DNA of 64,000 bases, taken from Limnohabitans sp. Jir72. GTDB taxonomy: Bacteria; Pseudomonadota; Gammaproteobacteria; Burkholderiales; Burkholderiaceae_C. Made by a program: the position numbers and the translations under genes. This document shows, one piece after another, positions 1 through 11,687 of this stretch. Positions within the stretch are counted from its first letter, which is position 1; every line of letters begins with the position of its first letter. The notes beneath the pieces were generated by a model. It was not told the DNA's origin. It saw only the letters and a program-made list of their open reading frames with translations, and did not search any database. The stretch is from contig NZ_NESC01000004.1 of the NCBI RefSeq assembly GCF_003063575.1, positions 62,001 through 126,000 of the forward strand, written 5' to 3'.

Positions 1-378
1 GCTGACGTAGTCGGCGGTGGCGAAGTAAGCCACGGATGCGGGCATGCGGCCCAGCTTGACCTGACCAAAACCACCGTTCAAAGCCACAGAGGCTTCACGA
101 GCAAACAATTTATCGGTTTTGGTCGAGCCACTGGTCAGGTTGGTGCCGGCTTCGAGCACAGCACCCACAGACATGCCATCGGCCAAATCACGGTTGGCGC
201 GCACGCCTGCACGTGATGCGTTGTCAACCATCACCATGTCTGTTTGCGACCCCACTTTTTGCTGTTCCACGGACACGTTGGCACGGCCGTAGAAAGTAAA
301 ACCGGTTTCGGCCATGGCCGTACCCGACAGCAATGCAGTAGCCGCCATTGCACAAAGTGTTTTTTGATTGAGTTTCAT
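1..378 (-). CDS. Gram-negative porin, N-terminal part (gene runs off the left edge)
   Basis: Minus-strand translation from 378: MKLNQKTLCAMAATALLSGTAMAETGFTFYGRANVSVEQQKVGSQTDMVMVDNASRAGVRANRDLADGMSVGAVLEAG...; signal peptide followed by a betaproteobacterial porin-like N-terminus. Confidence 0.75.
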   Translation of the reverse strand, partial: MKLNQKTLCAMAATALLSGTAMAETGFTFYGRANVSVEQQKVGSQTDMVMVDNASRAGVRANRDLADGMSVGAVLEAGTNLTSGSTKTDKLFAREASVALNGGFGQVKLGRMPASVAYFATADYVS

Positions 379-434
379 TGATTTCTCCCTTGAATGAATG
401 CGCCCCGATATGGAATTCGGGGTCGCTTGAAAAC

Positions 435-454
435 GGTGTGGCGATCGCCACACC
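435..454 (-). terminator. Perfect 20-bp palindrome downstream of the livJ-like gene, probable terminator
   Basis: ggtgtggcgatcgccacacc; followed on the minus strand by gttttc. Confidence 0.45.
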
Positions 455-494
455 TTCGTTGTGAATCGTCAGACCGGGCACGATGCCCCAGTCT

Positions 495-1634
495 TCAACG
501 AACCACAGCGATTTGGTCGCGCTTGCCGGCCTTGTAGCTGTACAAGGTCAATGCGCCATTTTTGATGTCACCCTTTTCATCGAAGGTGATGTTGCCAGTG
601 ACGCCCTTGTAGCCATTGGTCTTGGCCAAGGCGGGCAGGTATTTCGCTGGATCGGCCGAATTGGCACGCACCATGGCATCCACCATCACGTTGACGGCGT
701 CGTACACATAGGGTGCATAGACCTGCACGTCGGCATTGAAGCGCTTTTTGAAGCGGGCGGTGAAGTCTTCCATGCCCTTTTTCTGCTGGCCTTCGACGCC
801 ACCTGCTTCGGCGCAAACAACTTGGCCATCGGCCATGGCGTCGCCCGCCAACTTGGCCAGCTCGGAGGTGCAAATGCCATCACCACCCATGAACTTGGCA
901 TTGATGCCCAGCGACTTCATCTGGCGCAGCATCGGGCCAGCCACAGCGTCCATGCCACCGAAGAACACCACATCGGGTTTCTTGGCTTTCAGCGTGGTCA
1001 AAATCGCCATGAAATCGGTGGCTTTGTCGGTGGTGAACTCGTGACCCACCAAGGTGCCGCCAGCGGCCTTGACGGCTTTTTCAAACTCTTCGGCCACACC
1101 TTGGCCATAGGCTGTGCGGTCATCGATCACTGCAATGGATTTACCCTTAACTGTCTTGACCGCATAGCGGCCCAAGGTGCCGCCCAAGTGAACGTCATCG
1201 GCCACCACGCGGAAAGTGGTCTTGTAACCGTTGCGCGTGAATTTGGGGTTGGTTGCCGATGGGGAGATCTGAGGGATACCCGCTTCGCTGTAAATCTTGG
1301 AAGCCGGAATCGATGTGCCGGAATTCAGGTGCCCCACCACGCCATTGACTTTGGAGTCCACGAGTTTTTGTGCGGCAGCAGTCCCTTGCTTGGGGTCGCC
1401 TGCATCGTCTTCGGTCACCAGCTCCAGCTTGACCGCTTGGCCAGCGATCTTGACGCCCTTGGCATTGAGCTCTTCAATGGCCAAACGTGCGCCGTTTTCG
1501 TTGTCCTTGCCCAAGTGGGCGATGGCACCGCTGACCGGGCCGACGTGACCGATCTTGACCACTTGCTGCGCCATGGCTTGTGACGCACCCAAAGCAACGA
1601 TCGCCCAACAGACTTTTTTCATTTTGATTTTCAT
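495..1634 (-). CDS. Branched-chain amino acid ABC transporter substrate-binding protein (LivJ/LivK family)
   Basis: ORF 495..1709; start chosen at MKIKMKKVCWAIVALGASQAMAQQ (signal peptide, GGGAGATGACATG RBS); VVKIGHVGPVSGAIAHLGKDNENGARLA typical of the family; next to liv genes. Confidence 0.9.
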   Translation of the reverse strand: MKIKMKKVCWAIVALGASQAMAQQVVKIGHVGPVSGAIAHLGKDNENGARLAIEELNAKGVKIAGQAVKLELVTEDDAGDPKQGTAAAQKLVDSKVNGVVGHLNSGTSIPASKIYSEAGIPQISPSATNPKFTRNGYKTTFRVVADDVHLGGTLGRYAVKTVKGKSIAVIDDRTAYGQGVAEEFEKAVKAAGGTLVGHEFTTDKATDFMAILTTLKAKKPDVVFFGGMDAVAGPMLRQMKSLGINAKFMGGDGICTSELAKLAGDAMADGQVVCAEAGGVEGQQKKGMEDFTARFKKRFNADVQVYAPYVYDAVNVMVDAMVRANSADPAKYLPALAKTNGYKGVTGNITFDEKGDIKNGALTLYSYKAGKRDQIAVVR

Positions 1635-1727
1635 GTCATCTCCCTGAGAGTTTGAGGTGAGCATCCCCGCTTGGAAAAACCAAGCACAGTACCCGGGCCA
1701 GGCACCCACCTTGGAAGCCCATTCAAA

Positions 1728-2444
1728 TCACTCGCCCAGATATGCGGCCCTCACCTTGGGGTCCTGGAGCATGTCCTTGCCCACACCGGTCATGGTGATG
1801 AGGCCAGAGTCCATCACATAACCCCGGTCGGCAATGGCCAAGGCGCGGCTGGCGTTCTGCTCCACCAGCAGCACCGTGACGCCTTGGGCGTACACATCAC
1901 GCACCACCTCGAAAATCTTGTCGACCATGATGGGCGACAAGCCCATGGACGGCTCGTCCAGCAGCAAGACTTTGGGGCGGCTCATCAGGGCACGGCCCAT
2001 GGCCAGCATTTGCTGTTCGCCACCGGACATGGTGCCCGCCAGCTGGTCTTTGCGCTCGCGCAGGCGCGGAAAGATGGTGAACATCTTCTCGATGTCATCG
2101 GCAATGCCTGCGGCGTCCGAGCGGATGTACGCGCCCATTTGCAGGTTTTCGGTGATGGTCATGCGGGTGAACACGCCGCGGCCTTCCGGCACCATCGCCA
2201 AGCCTTGCTTAACCAAATCCCAAGGGCCTTGGCCCTTGATGCTTTTGCCCAGGTACTCGATGTCACCCACTTGCAAAGGCAAGGTGCCCGTGATGGCTTT
2301 CATGGTGGTGGTTTTGCCTGCACCGTTGGAGCCGATCAAGGACACCAGCTCACCCTCGCGCACTTCGAGGCTCACGCCCTTGACCGCCTGAATGCCACCG
2401 TAGCCGACTTGCAGGTCTTTGACTTTCAAAAGGATGTCGGCCAT
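1728..2444 (-). CDS. livF: Branched-chain amino acid ABC transporter ATP-binding protein LivF
   Basis: Walker A GSNGAGKTT, signature MSGGEQQMLAMGRALM, Walker B LLLDEPSMGLSP; operon context. Confidence 0.9.
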   Translation of the reverse strand: MADILLKVKDLQVGYGGIQAVKGVSLEVREGELVSLIGSNGAGKTTTMKAITGTLPLQVGDIEYLGKSIKGQGPWDLVKQGLAMVPEGRGVFTRMTITENLQMGAYIRSDAAGIADDIEKMFTIFPRLRERKDQLAGTMSGGEQQMLAMGRALMSRPKVLLLDEPSMGLSPIMVDKIFEVVRDVYAQGVTVLLVEQNASRALAIADRGYVMDSGLITMTGVGKDMLQDPKVRAAYLGE

Positions 2445-2445
2445 A

Positions 2446-3234
2446 TCAGTGTCCTCCCGTGCCCAGATAGGCTTCAATCACTTTTTCGTTCTTCTGCACA
2501 TCGGCAGGCGTGCCTTCGGCAATCTGCTTGCCGTAGTCGAGCACCGTCACGCGGTCACACAGGCCCATGACCAACTTCACATCGTGCTCGATCAGCAAGA
2601 TGGTGCGGTTGTCCTTGCGGATGCGGTCAATCAGTTCGCGCAGTTGCACTTTTTCGGTGGCGTTCATGCCTGCAGCAGGCTCGTCCAGCGCAATCAGCTG
2701 CGGGTCGGTGGCCAGTGCGCGGGCGATTTCCAGGCGGCGTTGGTCGCCATACGACAGCGTGCGTGCTTTGAAATCGGCGTACTTGCCGATGCCAACGTAG
2801 TTGAGCAACTCTTGGGCACGCTCAGCAATGGCGGCCTCTTCGGCCTTGAAGCCGGGCGTGCGGAAGATGGCGCCGAGCAAACCCGAATGGGTGCGCACAT
2901 GGCGGCCCACCATCACGTTTTCGAGGGCCGTCATCTCGGCGAACAAACGGATGTTCTGGAAGGTGCGGGCAATGCCCGCCTTGGCCACTTCATGCACCGC
3001 CGTGGGCTGATAGGGCTTGCCTGCCAGCTCAAAAGTGCCGCTGTCAGGCGTGTACAAGCCTGTGATGACGTTGAAAAACGTGGTCTTGCCTGCGCCGTTG
3101 GGGCCGATCAGGCCATAGACCTGACCGCGCTGGATGGTCATGCCCACATCGGTGAGCGCTTGCAAGCCGCCAAAACTTTTGGAAATGCCTGCAACTTGGA
3201 GAACAGTATCTTGTGTCATGTGCGGGTCTTTCAT
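2446..3234 (-). CDS. livG: Branched-chain amino acid ABC transporter ATP-binding protein LivG
   Basis: GPNGAGKTTFFNVITGLY, LSYGDQRRLEIARAL, LIALDEPAAGMN; start at MKDPHMTQDT overlaps the livM stop (ATGA); alternative start 3219. Confidence 0.88.
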   Translation of the reverse strand: MKDPHMTQDTVLQVAGISKSFGGLQALTDVGMTIQRGQVYGLIGPNGAGKTTFFNVITGLYTPDSGTFELAGKPYQPTAVHEVAKAGIARTFQNIRLFAEMTALENVMVGRHVRTHSGLLGAIFRTPGFKAEEAAIAERAQELLNYVGIGKYADFKARTLSYGDQRRLEIARALATDPQLIALDEPAAGMNATEKVQLRELIDRIRKDNRTILLIEHDVKLVMGLCDRVTVLDYGKQIAEGTPADVQKNEKVIEAYLGTGGH

Positions 3235-4307
3235 TTCGTCTTGAGCGCTTTGCCATGCTCGGGCGATGGCCACAGGCCACGCGGACGCATCAACATGATC
3301 ACGATCATGGCCAGCGCCACCAGCAACTGGCGCAAGATGGATGCGTCCAGACGCCCGTCGGTGAGTGACTGCAAAGGCCCGGCCACATAGCGCAAGACCT
3401 CTGGCAAGGCCGACAACAAGACAGCACCCAAGATGACGCCTGGCAAGTGGCCAAGGCCACCCAGCACCACCATGGCCACGATCATCACCGACTCCATCAG
3501 GCTGAACGATTCGGGCGAGATGAAGCCCTGAAAGCCCGCGAACATGGCACCGGACACGCCACCAAAAGTGGCTCCCATGCCAAACGCCAAGAGCTTCAAG
3601 TTGCGGGTATTCAGGCCCATGGCTTTGGCCGCGATTTCGTCTTCGCGGATGGCCATCCAAGCACGGCCAATGCGCGAGAACTCCAGACGATGGGAAATCA
3701 AAATGGCCACCAACACCAGGCAGAGGAACAGGTAGTAATACAGCGACACCGAAGAAATTTCAAAGTCACCCACCATGAGCTTTTTGCCCAGATTGATGCC
3801 AAAGATCGAAATCGGGTCGATCTGGTCCAGACCTTTGGGCCCGTTGGTGATGTTGACCGGGTGGTCCAGGTTGTTCATGAACACCCGGATGATTTCACCA
3901 AAACCCAGCGTCACGATGGCCAGGTAGTCGCCGCGCAACTTGAGCGTGGGTGCGCCCAGCAACATGCCAAACAGCCCCGCCAATGCGGCTCCCACCGGCA
4001 CAATCAACCAGATCGGCATGTGCATGCCCGCAGGGAACACGGCGGCGATCCATTCGAAGGTGTTGGTCAGGTGCGGCGAAGACAGCAGGCCGTACATGTA
4101 GGCCCCCACCGCGAAGAACGCGACGTAACCCAAGTCCAGCAAACCGGCGTAGCCGACCACGATGTTCAAACCCAGCGCCAGCAGGATGTAGAGCAAGGCC
4201 ATGTCGGCGATGCGCACCCAGGCGTTGCCAAAGCCCTGCAAGATCAGAGGCAACACGATGAGCGCTACACCCAACAGGATGAATTGCAATGTTTTGTTGT
4301 TTTTCAT
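3231..4307 (-). CDS. livM: Branched-chain amino acid ABC transporter permease LivM
   Basis: Multi-TM protein with ALGLNIVVGYAGLLDLGYVAFFAVGAY typical of LivM; operon position. Confidence 0.88.
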   Translation of the reverse strand: MKNNKTLQFILLGVALIVLPLILQGFGNAWVRIADMALLYILLALGLNIVVGYAGLLDLGYVAFFAVGAYMYGLLSSPHLTNTFEWIAAVFPAGMHMPIWLIVPVGAALAGLFGMLLGAPTLKLRGDYLAIVTLGFGEIIRVFMNNLDHPVNITNGPKGLDQIDPISIFGINLGKKLMVGDFEISSVSLYYYLFLCLVLVAILISHRLEFSRIGRAWMAIREDEIAAKAMGLNTRNLKLLAFGMGATFGGVSGAMFAGFQGFISPESFSLMESVMIVAMVVLGGLGHLPGVILGAVLLSALPEVLRYVAGPLQSLTDGRLDASILRQLLVALAMIVIMLMRPRGLWPSPEHGKALKTK

Positions 4308-4324
4308 GACAGCGGTCCCTTCGA

Positions 4325-5254
4325 TCAAGCGCGATCGGCCACGCGTTCACCCATCAGGCCCGAGGGGCGCAGGGTCAACACAATGATGAGCACAATGAAG
4401 GCAAAGATGTCGGTGTAGTGGCTGCCCAGTACACCGCCGGTGAGTTGGCCGATGTAGCCCGAGCCAATGGCCTCGATCAGGCCCAGCAAGATGCCGCCCA
4501 CGACCGCACCCGAGAGGTTGCCAATGCCACCGAAGACAGCGGCGGTGAAGGCCTTCAGGCCCGGCAAGAAGCCCATGGCGTGTTGCGCCGTGCCGTAGTT
4601 GGAGGCGTACATCACGCCCGCAATGGCCGCCAGGATGGCGCCGATCACAAAGGTGGCCGAAATCACCATGTCGGGCTTGACGCCCATCAGCCCCGCCACG
4701 CGGGGGTTCTCGGCCGTGGCCCGCATGGCGCGCCCCAGGCGCGTGTAATTGACCAACCACATGAGCACCGCCAAAGACACCGCCGTCACGCCCAAAATCA
4801 TGATTTGGGTGGGGGTGATCACCGCACCGCCCACATTGATGGGGGTGCTGGACAGCAAAGTGGGATACGCCTTGTAGTTGGGCTTCCAGATGATCATGGC
4901 CAGGGTCTGCAACAAGATGCTCATGCCAATCGCCGTGATCAGCGGGGCCAGCTTGGGGCTGTTGCGCAGGGGGCGGTAAGCGACTTTTTCAATCGTGAAG
5001 TTCAGGGCCACCGCCACCACACAGGCGATCAGTGTGGCCAAGATCAGGATCAGCCAACCCGGTGCCCAGGGCATGGCTTCTTGCATCATGCCGATGGCGG
5101 ACCAACTGGTCAGGGCCCCCACCATCAGCACTTCACCGTGCGCAAAATTGATCAGGTTGATGATGCCGTACACCATGGTGTAGCCCAAGGCCACCAGGGC
5201 GTACATGCTGCCCATGACCAGGCCGTTGATGACCTGCTGCAAAAAGACGTCCAT
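4325..5254 (-). CDS. livH: Branched-chain amino acid ABC transporter permease LivH
   Basis: MDVFLQQVINGLVMGSMYALVALGYTMVYGIINLINFAHGEVLM typical of LivH. Confidence 0.9.
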   Translation of the reverse strand: MDVFLQQVINGLVMGSMYALVALGYTMVYGIINLINFAHGEVLMVGALTSWSAIGMMQEAMPWAPGWLILILATLIACVVAVALNFTIEKVAYRPLRNSPKLAPLITAIGMSILLQTLAMIIWKPNYKAYPTLLSSTPINVGGAVITPTQIMILGVTAVSLAVLMWLVNYTRLGRAMRATAENPRVAGLMGVKPDMVISATFVIGAILAAIAGVMYASNYGTAQHAMGFLPGLKAFTAAVFGGIGNLSGAVVGGILLGLIEAIGSGYIGQLTGGVLGSHYTDIFAFIVLIIVLTLRPSGLMGERVADRA

Positions 5255-5350
5255 TTTTTCTCTCCGAATGTTGACCCGATCTTGCCGGGTGCGCCGCGAA
5301 TGGCTTTTGAATACCCCGATACACCTTTTGAGTGACTCGTAGTACATAGC

Positions 5351-5386
5351 AAAAACCCCGCCAATGGTGCTTTTGCGCTGGCGGGG
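5351..5386 (-). terminator. Rho-independent terminator downstream of rarA
   Basis: aaaaaccccgcca...tggcgggg; on the minus strand an 8-bp GC stem followed by TTTTT. Confidence 0.65.
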
Positions 5387-5439
5387 TGAATGAATTGTAG
5401 AGAAGGACGGAGGCTGTCCGCCTTTGACCTGATCAGGAA

Positions 5440-6738
5440 TTACCCTGTGGCCTGATTACGTTTTCGCAGTTCTTCCAGTTTGTCGGCGATTTTGATCTCC
5501 AGGCCCCGACGCACCGGCCGGTAAAAGCCCGGATCGGGCATGCCTTCGGGCAGGTAACGCTCGCCCGCAGCAAAGCCGTCGGCTTCGTCGTGGGCGTAGC
5601 GGTAGCCCTTGCCGTAGTCCAGCTGCTTCATGAGTTGGGTGGGCGCGTTGCGCAAATGCATGGGCACGGGGCGTGTGCCATCTTTCTTGACGAAGGCTTT
5701 GGCCTCGTTGTAAGCCTTGTAGGCGGCGTTCGATTTGGGGGCCATGGCCAGGTAAATCACGCACTGGGCCAAGGTCAACTCGCCCTCGGGGCTGCCCAGC
5801 CGCTCATACACCTCGGCCGCATCCAGCGCCATGCGCAAAGCACGCGGATCGGCCAGACCCACATCTTCGCTGGCCATGCGGATCAGACGACGCGCCATGT
5901 AACGCGGATCGGCACCACCGTCGAGCATGCGCACAAACCAATAGAGGGCAGCGTCCGGGTCCGAGCCGCGCACCGACTTGTGCAGCGCGCTGATGGTGTC
6001 GTAGAACTGCTCGCCGCCTTTGTCATAGCGGCGCATGCGCTCGCCCAGCACGCGCAGCAACCAGGCATCGGTGACCGGGTCGACTTTTTCGCGGGAGGCC
6101 GCCATCGACAAAGTTTCCAGCGTGTTGAGCAAACGGCGGGCATCGCCATCGGCATAGGCCAACAAACGGGCCAAGGCATCGGGCTCAATGGCTGGCACCG
6201 CGTTGATGCCCTGAGCCCGCAGCACGATGTTTTTCAGATCGTCTTCGGTCAAGGACTGCAATACATAGACCGCGGCCCGAGAGAGCAAGGCCGAGTTGAC
6301 CTCGAACGACGGGTTCTCGGTCGTCGCGCCGATGAAGGTGAACAGCCCGCTTTCCACATGCGGCAAGAAAGCATCTTGCTGGCTCTTGTTGAAGCGGTGC
6401 ACCTCGTCCACAAACATGATGGTGCGCTGCGGATGCAGACCTGTGCGTGCGGCCTCGGCTTTTTCAACGGCTTCACGGATGTCCTTGACGCCACCGAGCA
6501 CCGCGCTGATGCTCAGGAACTGGGCATCAAAGGCATCGGCCATCAAACGCGCGATGGTGGTTTTGCCCACGCCCGGCGGACCCCACAAAATGCAGCTGTG
6601 CGGCTGGCCCGATTCAAATGCCAAGCGCAGTGCCATGCCCCCGCCCAGCAAATGCTGCTGTCCAATCACTTCGCCCAAATGGCGCGGACGCAAGCGCTCG
6701 GCCAGCGGGGCTTGGGGTGACAGGGGCACGGCCGTCAT
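5440..6738 (-). CDS. rarA: Replication-associated recombination protein A (AAA ATPase, MgsA/RarA)
   Basis: LAERLRPRHLGEVIGQQHLLGGG, LWGPPGVGKTTIARL, FVDEVHRFNKSQQDAFLPHVE. Confidence 0.93.
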   Translation of the reverse strand: MTAVPLSPQAPLAERLRPRHLGEVIGQQHLLGGGMALRLAFESGQPHSCILWGPPGVGKTTIARLMADAFDAQFLSISAVLGGVKDIREAVEKAEAARTGLHPQRTIMFVDEVHRFNKSQQDAFLPHVESGLFTFIGATTENPSFEVNSALLSRAAVYVLQSLTEDDLKNIVLRAQGINAVPAIEPDALARLLAYADGDARRLLNTLETLSMAASREKVDPVTDAWLLRVLGERMRRYDKGGEQFYDTISALHKSVRGSDPDAALYWFVRMLDGGADPRYMARRLIRMASEDVGLADPRALRMALDAAEVYERLGSPEGELTLAQCVIYLAMAPKSNAAYKAYNEAKAFVKKDGTRPVPMHLRNAPTQLMKQLDYGKGYRYAHDEADGFAAGERYLPEGMPDPGFYRPVRRGLEIKIADKLEELRKRNQATG

Positions 6739-6745
6739 GGAAGGC

Positions 6746-7408
6746 TCAGGGGCGAATCACATCGGCACCGGCTGGTGCCTTGAACACAAAGATCGATGCT
6801 GGCAATGCCGGGTTGAGCTCAAAAGCCGTGAAGTTCAAAACCGAGCGTTGACCCAAGGCATCTTGCACATCCAAAACCGCCAGCTCAATGCCCTTGTCGG
6901 AGGCGCGCAAGCCCACCAACACAGACTGGATTTGGGTATCGGATGTTTTCGGTGTGGCTCGCACCCACTGCAATCCGTCACGATCAGCCTCGGCCTTGAA
7001 TTGGAAGTCGATCTTCAAAGACTCCAGGTCACTGGCCGCAGTCAACAAGGCCACTGGTGTGGAGCCCAGCACCTGTGCCTGGTTGCGGGCCGTCACCTGG
7101 TTCAAGTCCACATCGTGCATCCACAGGGTCTGCCCGTCGGCCACCAGGGTCTGCACAAAAGGCTTGCGGTAGTCGAAGCGAGATTTGCCAGGCCTGTGGA
7201 ACTCAAAGCTGCCGCTTGACGTTTTACTGCGCGCCGCCTGCCCTGCCTTGGGTGGCGAGGTGACCACTTGGGTGAACTGCGCACGGCCACTGCGTGTTTG
7301 CTTGATGAACTGGTTCAGTGCATCCAGCCCATCGGCATGTGCTGCACCTGACAGGCTCAAGGCGATCCCAAACAAAGCGCTCAGCGCATGACGACGTGAA
7401 ATGGGCAT
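6746..7408 (-). CDS. lolA: Outer membrane lipoprotein carrier protein LolA
   Basis: Signal peptide then FIKQTRSGRAQFTQ...GSFEFHRPGKSRFDYRKPF...LVADGQTLWMHDVDLNQV; between rarA and ftsK as is common. Confidence 0.9.
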   Translation of the reverse strand: MPISRRHALSALFGIALSLSGAAHADGLDALNQFIKQTRSGRAQFTQVVTSPPKAGQAARSKTSSGSFEFHRPGKSRFDYRKPFVQTLVADGQTLWMHDVDLNQVTARNQAQVLGSTPVALLTAASDLESLKIDFQFKAEADRDGLQWVRATPKTSDTQIQSVLVGLRASDKGIELAVLDVQDALGQRSVLNFTAFELNPALPASIFVFKAPAGADVIRP

Positions 7409-7413
7409 GGTTG

Positions 7414-9816
7414 TTATTCGGCCCTTGCGGGCACCAAAATTTCGCGCTGACCGCTGCCGCTCATGGCGCTGACAAGACCGGCTTTTTCCATGTCTTCCAC
7501 CAATCGGGCGGCGCGGTTGTAGCCGATCTTCAGGTGGCGCTGCACCAAGGAGATGCTGGCCTTGCGGTTCTTGAGCACCACTTCGACCGCCTGGTCGTAC
7601 ATCGGGTCCTTTTCGGCGTTGTCGCCTTCGCCCAACATGCCGCCGTCGTCGTCCACGGTGCCGCCTTCGAGCACGCCTTCGATGTAGTCGGGATCACCCT
7701 GGCTTTTCAGATAGCTGACCACGCGGTGCACTTCTTCGTCGCTGACAAAGGCACCGTGCACGCGGATCGGAAAACCGGTGCCCGAAGGCATGTACAGCAT
7801 GTCACCCATGCCCAGCAGGGCTTCGGCGCCCATTTGGTCGAGGATGGTGCGGCTGTCGATCTTGCTGGACACTTGGAAAGCAATGCGGGTCGGGATGTTG
7901 GCCTTGATCAGACCGGTGATCACGTCCACGCTGGGGCGCTGGGTGGCCAAGATCAAATGGATGCCGGCAGCGCGGGCTTTTTGGGCCAGTCGAGCAATCA
8001 GCTCTTCGATTTTCTTGCCCACCACCATCATCAAGTCGGCCAACTCGTCGATCACCACCACGATGTGCGGCAAACGCTTGAGCGGCTCTGGATCGTCCGG
8101 GGTCAGGCTGAAGGTGTTGTAGATGAACTCTTCACGTGCCGTGGCGTCGTCGATCTTCTGGTTGTAGCCCGCCAGGTTGCGCACACCCATCTTGCTCATG
8201 AGCTTGTAGCGCTTTTCCATCTCGGCCACACACCAGTTCAGGCCGTGCGCGGCCTGGCGCATGTCAGTGACCACCGGGGCCAGCAGGTGCGGAATGCCTT
8301 CGTAGACCGACATCTCCAGCATCTTGGGGTCGATCATCAAGAGGCGCACGTCGCGCGCCTCGGCTTTGTAGAGCAGCGACAAAATCATGGCGTTGATACC
8401 CACCGACTTGCCCGAACCGGTGGTACCGGCCACCAGCACGTGCGGCATCTTGGCCAGGTCGGCCACCACCGGGTTGCCAACAATGTCCTTGCCCAGACCC
8501 ATGGTCAGCATGGACTTGGCCTCGTGGTAAATCTGCGAGCCCAGAATTTCACTGAGTTTGATCGACTGGCGCTTGGCGTTCGGCAACTCGAGCGCCATGA
8601 AATTTTTGCCGGGGATGGTTTCGATCACACGGATCGACACCAGACTCAGCGAACGTGCCAGATCCTTGGCCAAATTGACGATCTGCGAGCCTTTAACGCC
8701 GGTGTCTGGTTCGATCTCGTAACGCGTGATCACGGGCCCGGGAGCCGCTGCCACCACCCGCACCTTGACGCCAAAGTCCGAGAGCTTTTTCTCGATGAGT
8801 CGGCTGGTCATCTCCAAGGTCTCAGGCGACACCGTTTCCTGACGCGCCGTCAGGGCATCGAGCAAGTCCACCTGAGGCAGTTTGCTGTCGGGCAATTCGT
8901 TGAACAGCGGTTTTTGGCGTTCCTTGACCACTCGTTCGCTGCGTGGCACATCCATGACCGCAGGTTCAATCACCATGGACTTCGGTTGGGGATCCAGAAC
9001 TGATCTCGGCCCCAAACCAAGCGAGACCTCTGGCAAACCCAGACCAGCGTGCTTTATATCCCATTGCGGCTCAATCGCTTGCAGCGAAGACCCCTGCTCA
9101 CGCTCTCGCAAGGCTTGCTGACCCAACGCAATGTCTTCTTCGATTTCCCTCTTGGCGTGCCGCATCTGGATCAGGCGATCAATGCGCGCACCAATGTTTT
9201 CCGCCAATTGGCCCCATGAAAAACGAAACACCATGGCCACGCCCACAACACCCATCATCAAACCGACCAAGGCTGAGCCGGTAAAACCCAACCAATGAAC
9301 ACCTAAATGCCCTAACACATACCCCAGAATGCCGCCGCTGTGGTCTGGCAAATGGGATTCCCAACGGTAGAGTCTTGTCCACTCAAGACTGGTGCTGGCC
9401 ACCAGCAGCAAGAATAAACCCAACCAAAACACCCAAGCGCCACGTTGCAGCAATGACTGCGGATTTCGATCTACGGGCTCTGTGCCTGCCAACCAGCGGG
9501 CCAAACCCGACAACCAGGCACGCAAGCCTGCAGCAAAGCACCACCAAGCTGAATAACCGAATACAAAAAAAGACAAGTCTGCAAATGAGGCACCTGCACG
9601 GCCTAACCAGTTTCGGGCAGCACCTGGTGTCCCTGAAGTTGACCAAGCCACATCTTCTGGGTGGTAACTGGCCAATGCCAAAAAACACAAAAGCAACAAG
9701 CCAATACCCAAGACGAGGCCGATCTCTTGGGCAAAACGCACCCAAAAATTTTGCGGTTTGCCATCAACTTCTGTAGAAGACGGCGAATGGGTCAGAGTGT
9801 GCAAGGAATAAGTCAT
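7414..9816 (-). CDS. ftsK: DNA translocase FtsK
   Basis: N-terminal TM region, [39 protein letters not shown]-terminal gamma-like domain ([26 protein letters not shown]). Confidence 0.95.
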   Translation of the reverse strand: MTYSLHTLTHSPSSTEVDGKPQNFWVRFAQEIGLVLGIGLLLLCFLALASYHPEDVAWSTSGTPGAARNWLGRAGASFADLSFFVFGYSAWWCFAAGLRAWLSGLARWLAGTEPVDRNPQSLLQRGAWVFWLGLFLLLVASTSLEWTRLYRWESHLPDHSGGILGYVLGHLGVHWLGFTGSALVGLMMGVVGVAMVFRFSWGQLAENIGARIDRLIQMRHAKREIEEDIALGQQALREREQGSSLQAIEPQWDIKHAGLGLPEVSLGLGPRSVLDPQPKSMVIEPAVMDVPRSERVVKERQKPLFNELPDSKLPQVDLLDALTARQETVSPETLEMTSRLIEKKLSDFGVKVRVVAAAPGPVITRYEIEPDTGVKGSQIVNLAKDLARSLSLVSIRVIETIPGKNFMALELPNAKRQSIKLSEILGSQIYHEAKSMLTMGLGKDIVGNPVVADLAKMPHVLVAGTTGSGKSVGINAMILSLLYKAEARDVRLLMIDPKMLEMSVYEGIPHLLAPVVTDMRQAAHGLNWCVAEMEKRYKLMSKMGVRNLAGYNQKIDDATAREEFIYNTFSLTPDDPEPLKRLPHIVVVIDELADLMMVVGKKIEELIARLAQKARAAGIHLILATQRPSVDVITGLIKANIPTRIAFQVSSKIDSRTILDQMGAEALLGMGDMLYMPSGTGFPIRVHGAFVSDEEVHRVVSYLKSQGDPDYIEGVLEGGTVDDDGGMLGEGDNAEKDPMYDQAVEVVLKNRKASISLVQRHLKIGYNRAARLVEDMEKAGLVSAMSGSGQREILVPARAE

Positions 9817-9822
9817 AACTGA

Positions 9823-10905
<1,083 letters not shown>

Positions 10906-10910
10906 TTTCT

Positions 10911-11085
10911 GGTTATAATTCAAGGCTTTGCTGGATCTGCCCCGACTTTTCGCCGGGGATCACAGGGCCAGCGATCTGGGATACCGCCACCCATCTTGGC
11001 GAGGTGAGGCTGGAACGCCAGGCCCCATGCAAATCTGCATGAGACCCATCGGCACCGGCTGTTTTATAAGTATCGGAGTGTCCAC
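10911..11085 (+). promoter_or_regulatory. Probable promoter (-10 TATAAT at 10914-10919) and structured 5' leader of rpmB-rpmG
   Basis: TATAAT just after the trxB stop; hairpins ccccg-acttttcgc-cgggg and catgca-aatc-tgcatg in the roughly 160-nt leader. Confidence 0.45.
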
Positions 11086-11319
11086 ATGGCACGCGTTTGC
11101 GACGTAACGGGCAAAGGCCCAATGACAGGGAACAACGTTTCCCACGCCAACAACAAAACCAAGCGCCGGTTCCTGCCGAACCTGCAATACCGTCGTTTCT
11201 GGGTTGAAACAGAAAACCGTTGGGTGCGTCTGCGCGTTTCCAGCGCTGCTCTGCGCCTGATCGACAAAAACGGCATCGATGCCGTGCTCGCAGACCTGCG
11301 CGCACGCGGTCAAGCCTAA
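11086..11319 (+). CDS. rpmB: 50S ribosomal protein L28
   Basis: [39 protein letters not shown]. Confidence 0.97.
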   Translation: MARVCDVTGKGPMTGNNVSHANNKTKRRFLPNLQYRRFWVETENRWVRLRVSSAALRLIDKNGIDAVLADLRARGQA

Positions 11320-11345
11320 ACCCAGAACATTAGGAGTCATACACC

Positions 11346-11516
11346 ATGGCAACCAAAGGCGGACGCGAAAAAATCAAGCTGGAATCCACAGCTGGCACTG
11401 GTCACTTCTACACGACCAGCAAAAACAAGAAAACCATGCCCGAGAAAATGTCGATCATGAAGTTCGACCCCAAAGCTCGCAAGCACGTTGAATACAAGGA
11501 AATCAAGCTGAAGTGA
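11346..11516 (+). CDS. rpmG: 50S ribosomal protein L33 (not in the supplied ORF track)
   Basis: Translation [56 protein letters not shown]. Confidence 0.97.
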   Translation: MATKGGREKIKLESTAGTGHFYTTSKNKKTMPEKMSIMKFDPKARKHVEYKEIKLK

Positions 11517-11532
11517 TTCGGCCTGAGCCTTG

Positions 11533-11567
11533 CAACAAAAAACCCGCCTATGGCGGGTTTTTTGTTG
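11533..11567 (+). terminator. Rho-independent terminator after rpmG
   Basis: caacaaaaaacccgcc-tat-ggcgggttttttgttg. Confidence 0.9.
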
Positions 11568-11644
11568 CCTGATGCAGCCTTCGGGGCACCATGTCAATGC
11601 CACTGGACCCCGATTCAAGCCAAGGGTGACAGATCCGCCCCAGC

Positions 11645-11667
11645 AAAAAAGGACCCGAAGGTCCTTT
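11645..11667 (-). terminator. Rho-independent terminator of the desaturase gene (minus strand, UUCG loop)
   Basis: aaaggacc-cgaa-ggtccttt flanked by aaaaaa, giving TTTTTT on the minus strand. Confidence 0.8.
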
Positions 11668-11687
11668 GTCGTGGTGTTTTCAACGCC

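Noticed and set aside
435-454. ggtgtggcgatcgccacacc as a HIP1-type or regulatory palindrome
   Set aside because: Location just downstream of the livJ-like stop is best explained as a transcription terminator
7318-9003. 561-aa plus-strand ORF
   Set aside because: Antisense to ftsK; His-rich composition typical of shadow ORFs in high-GC DNA
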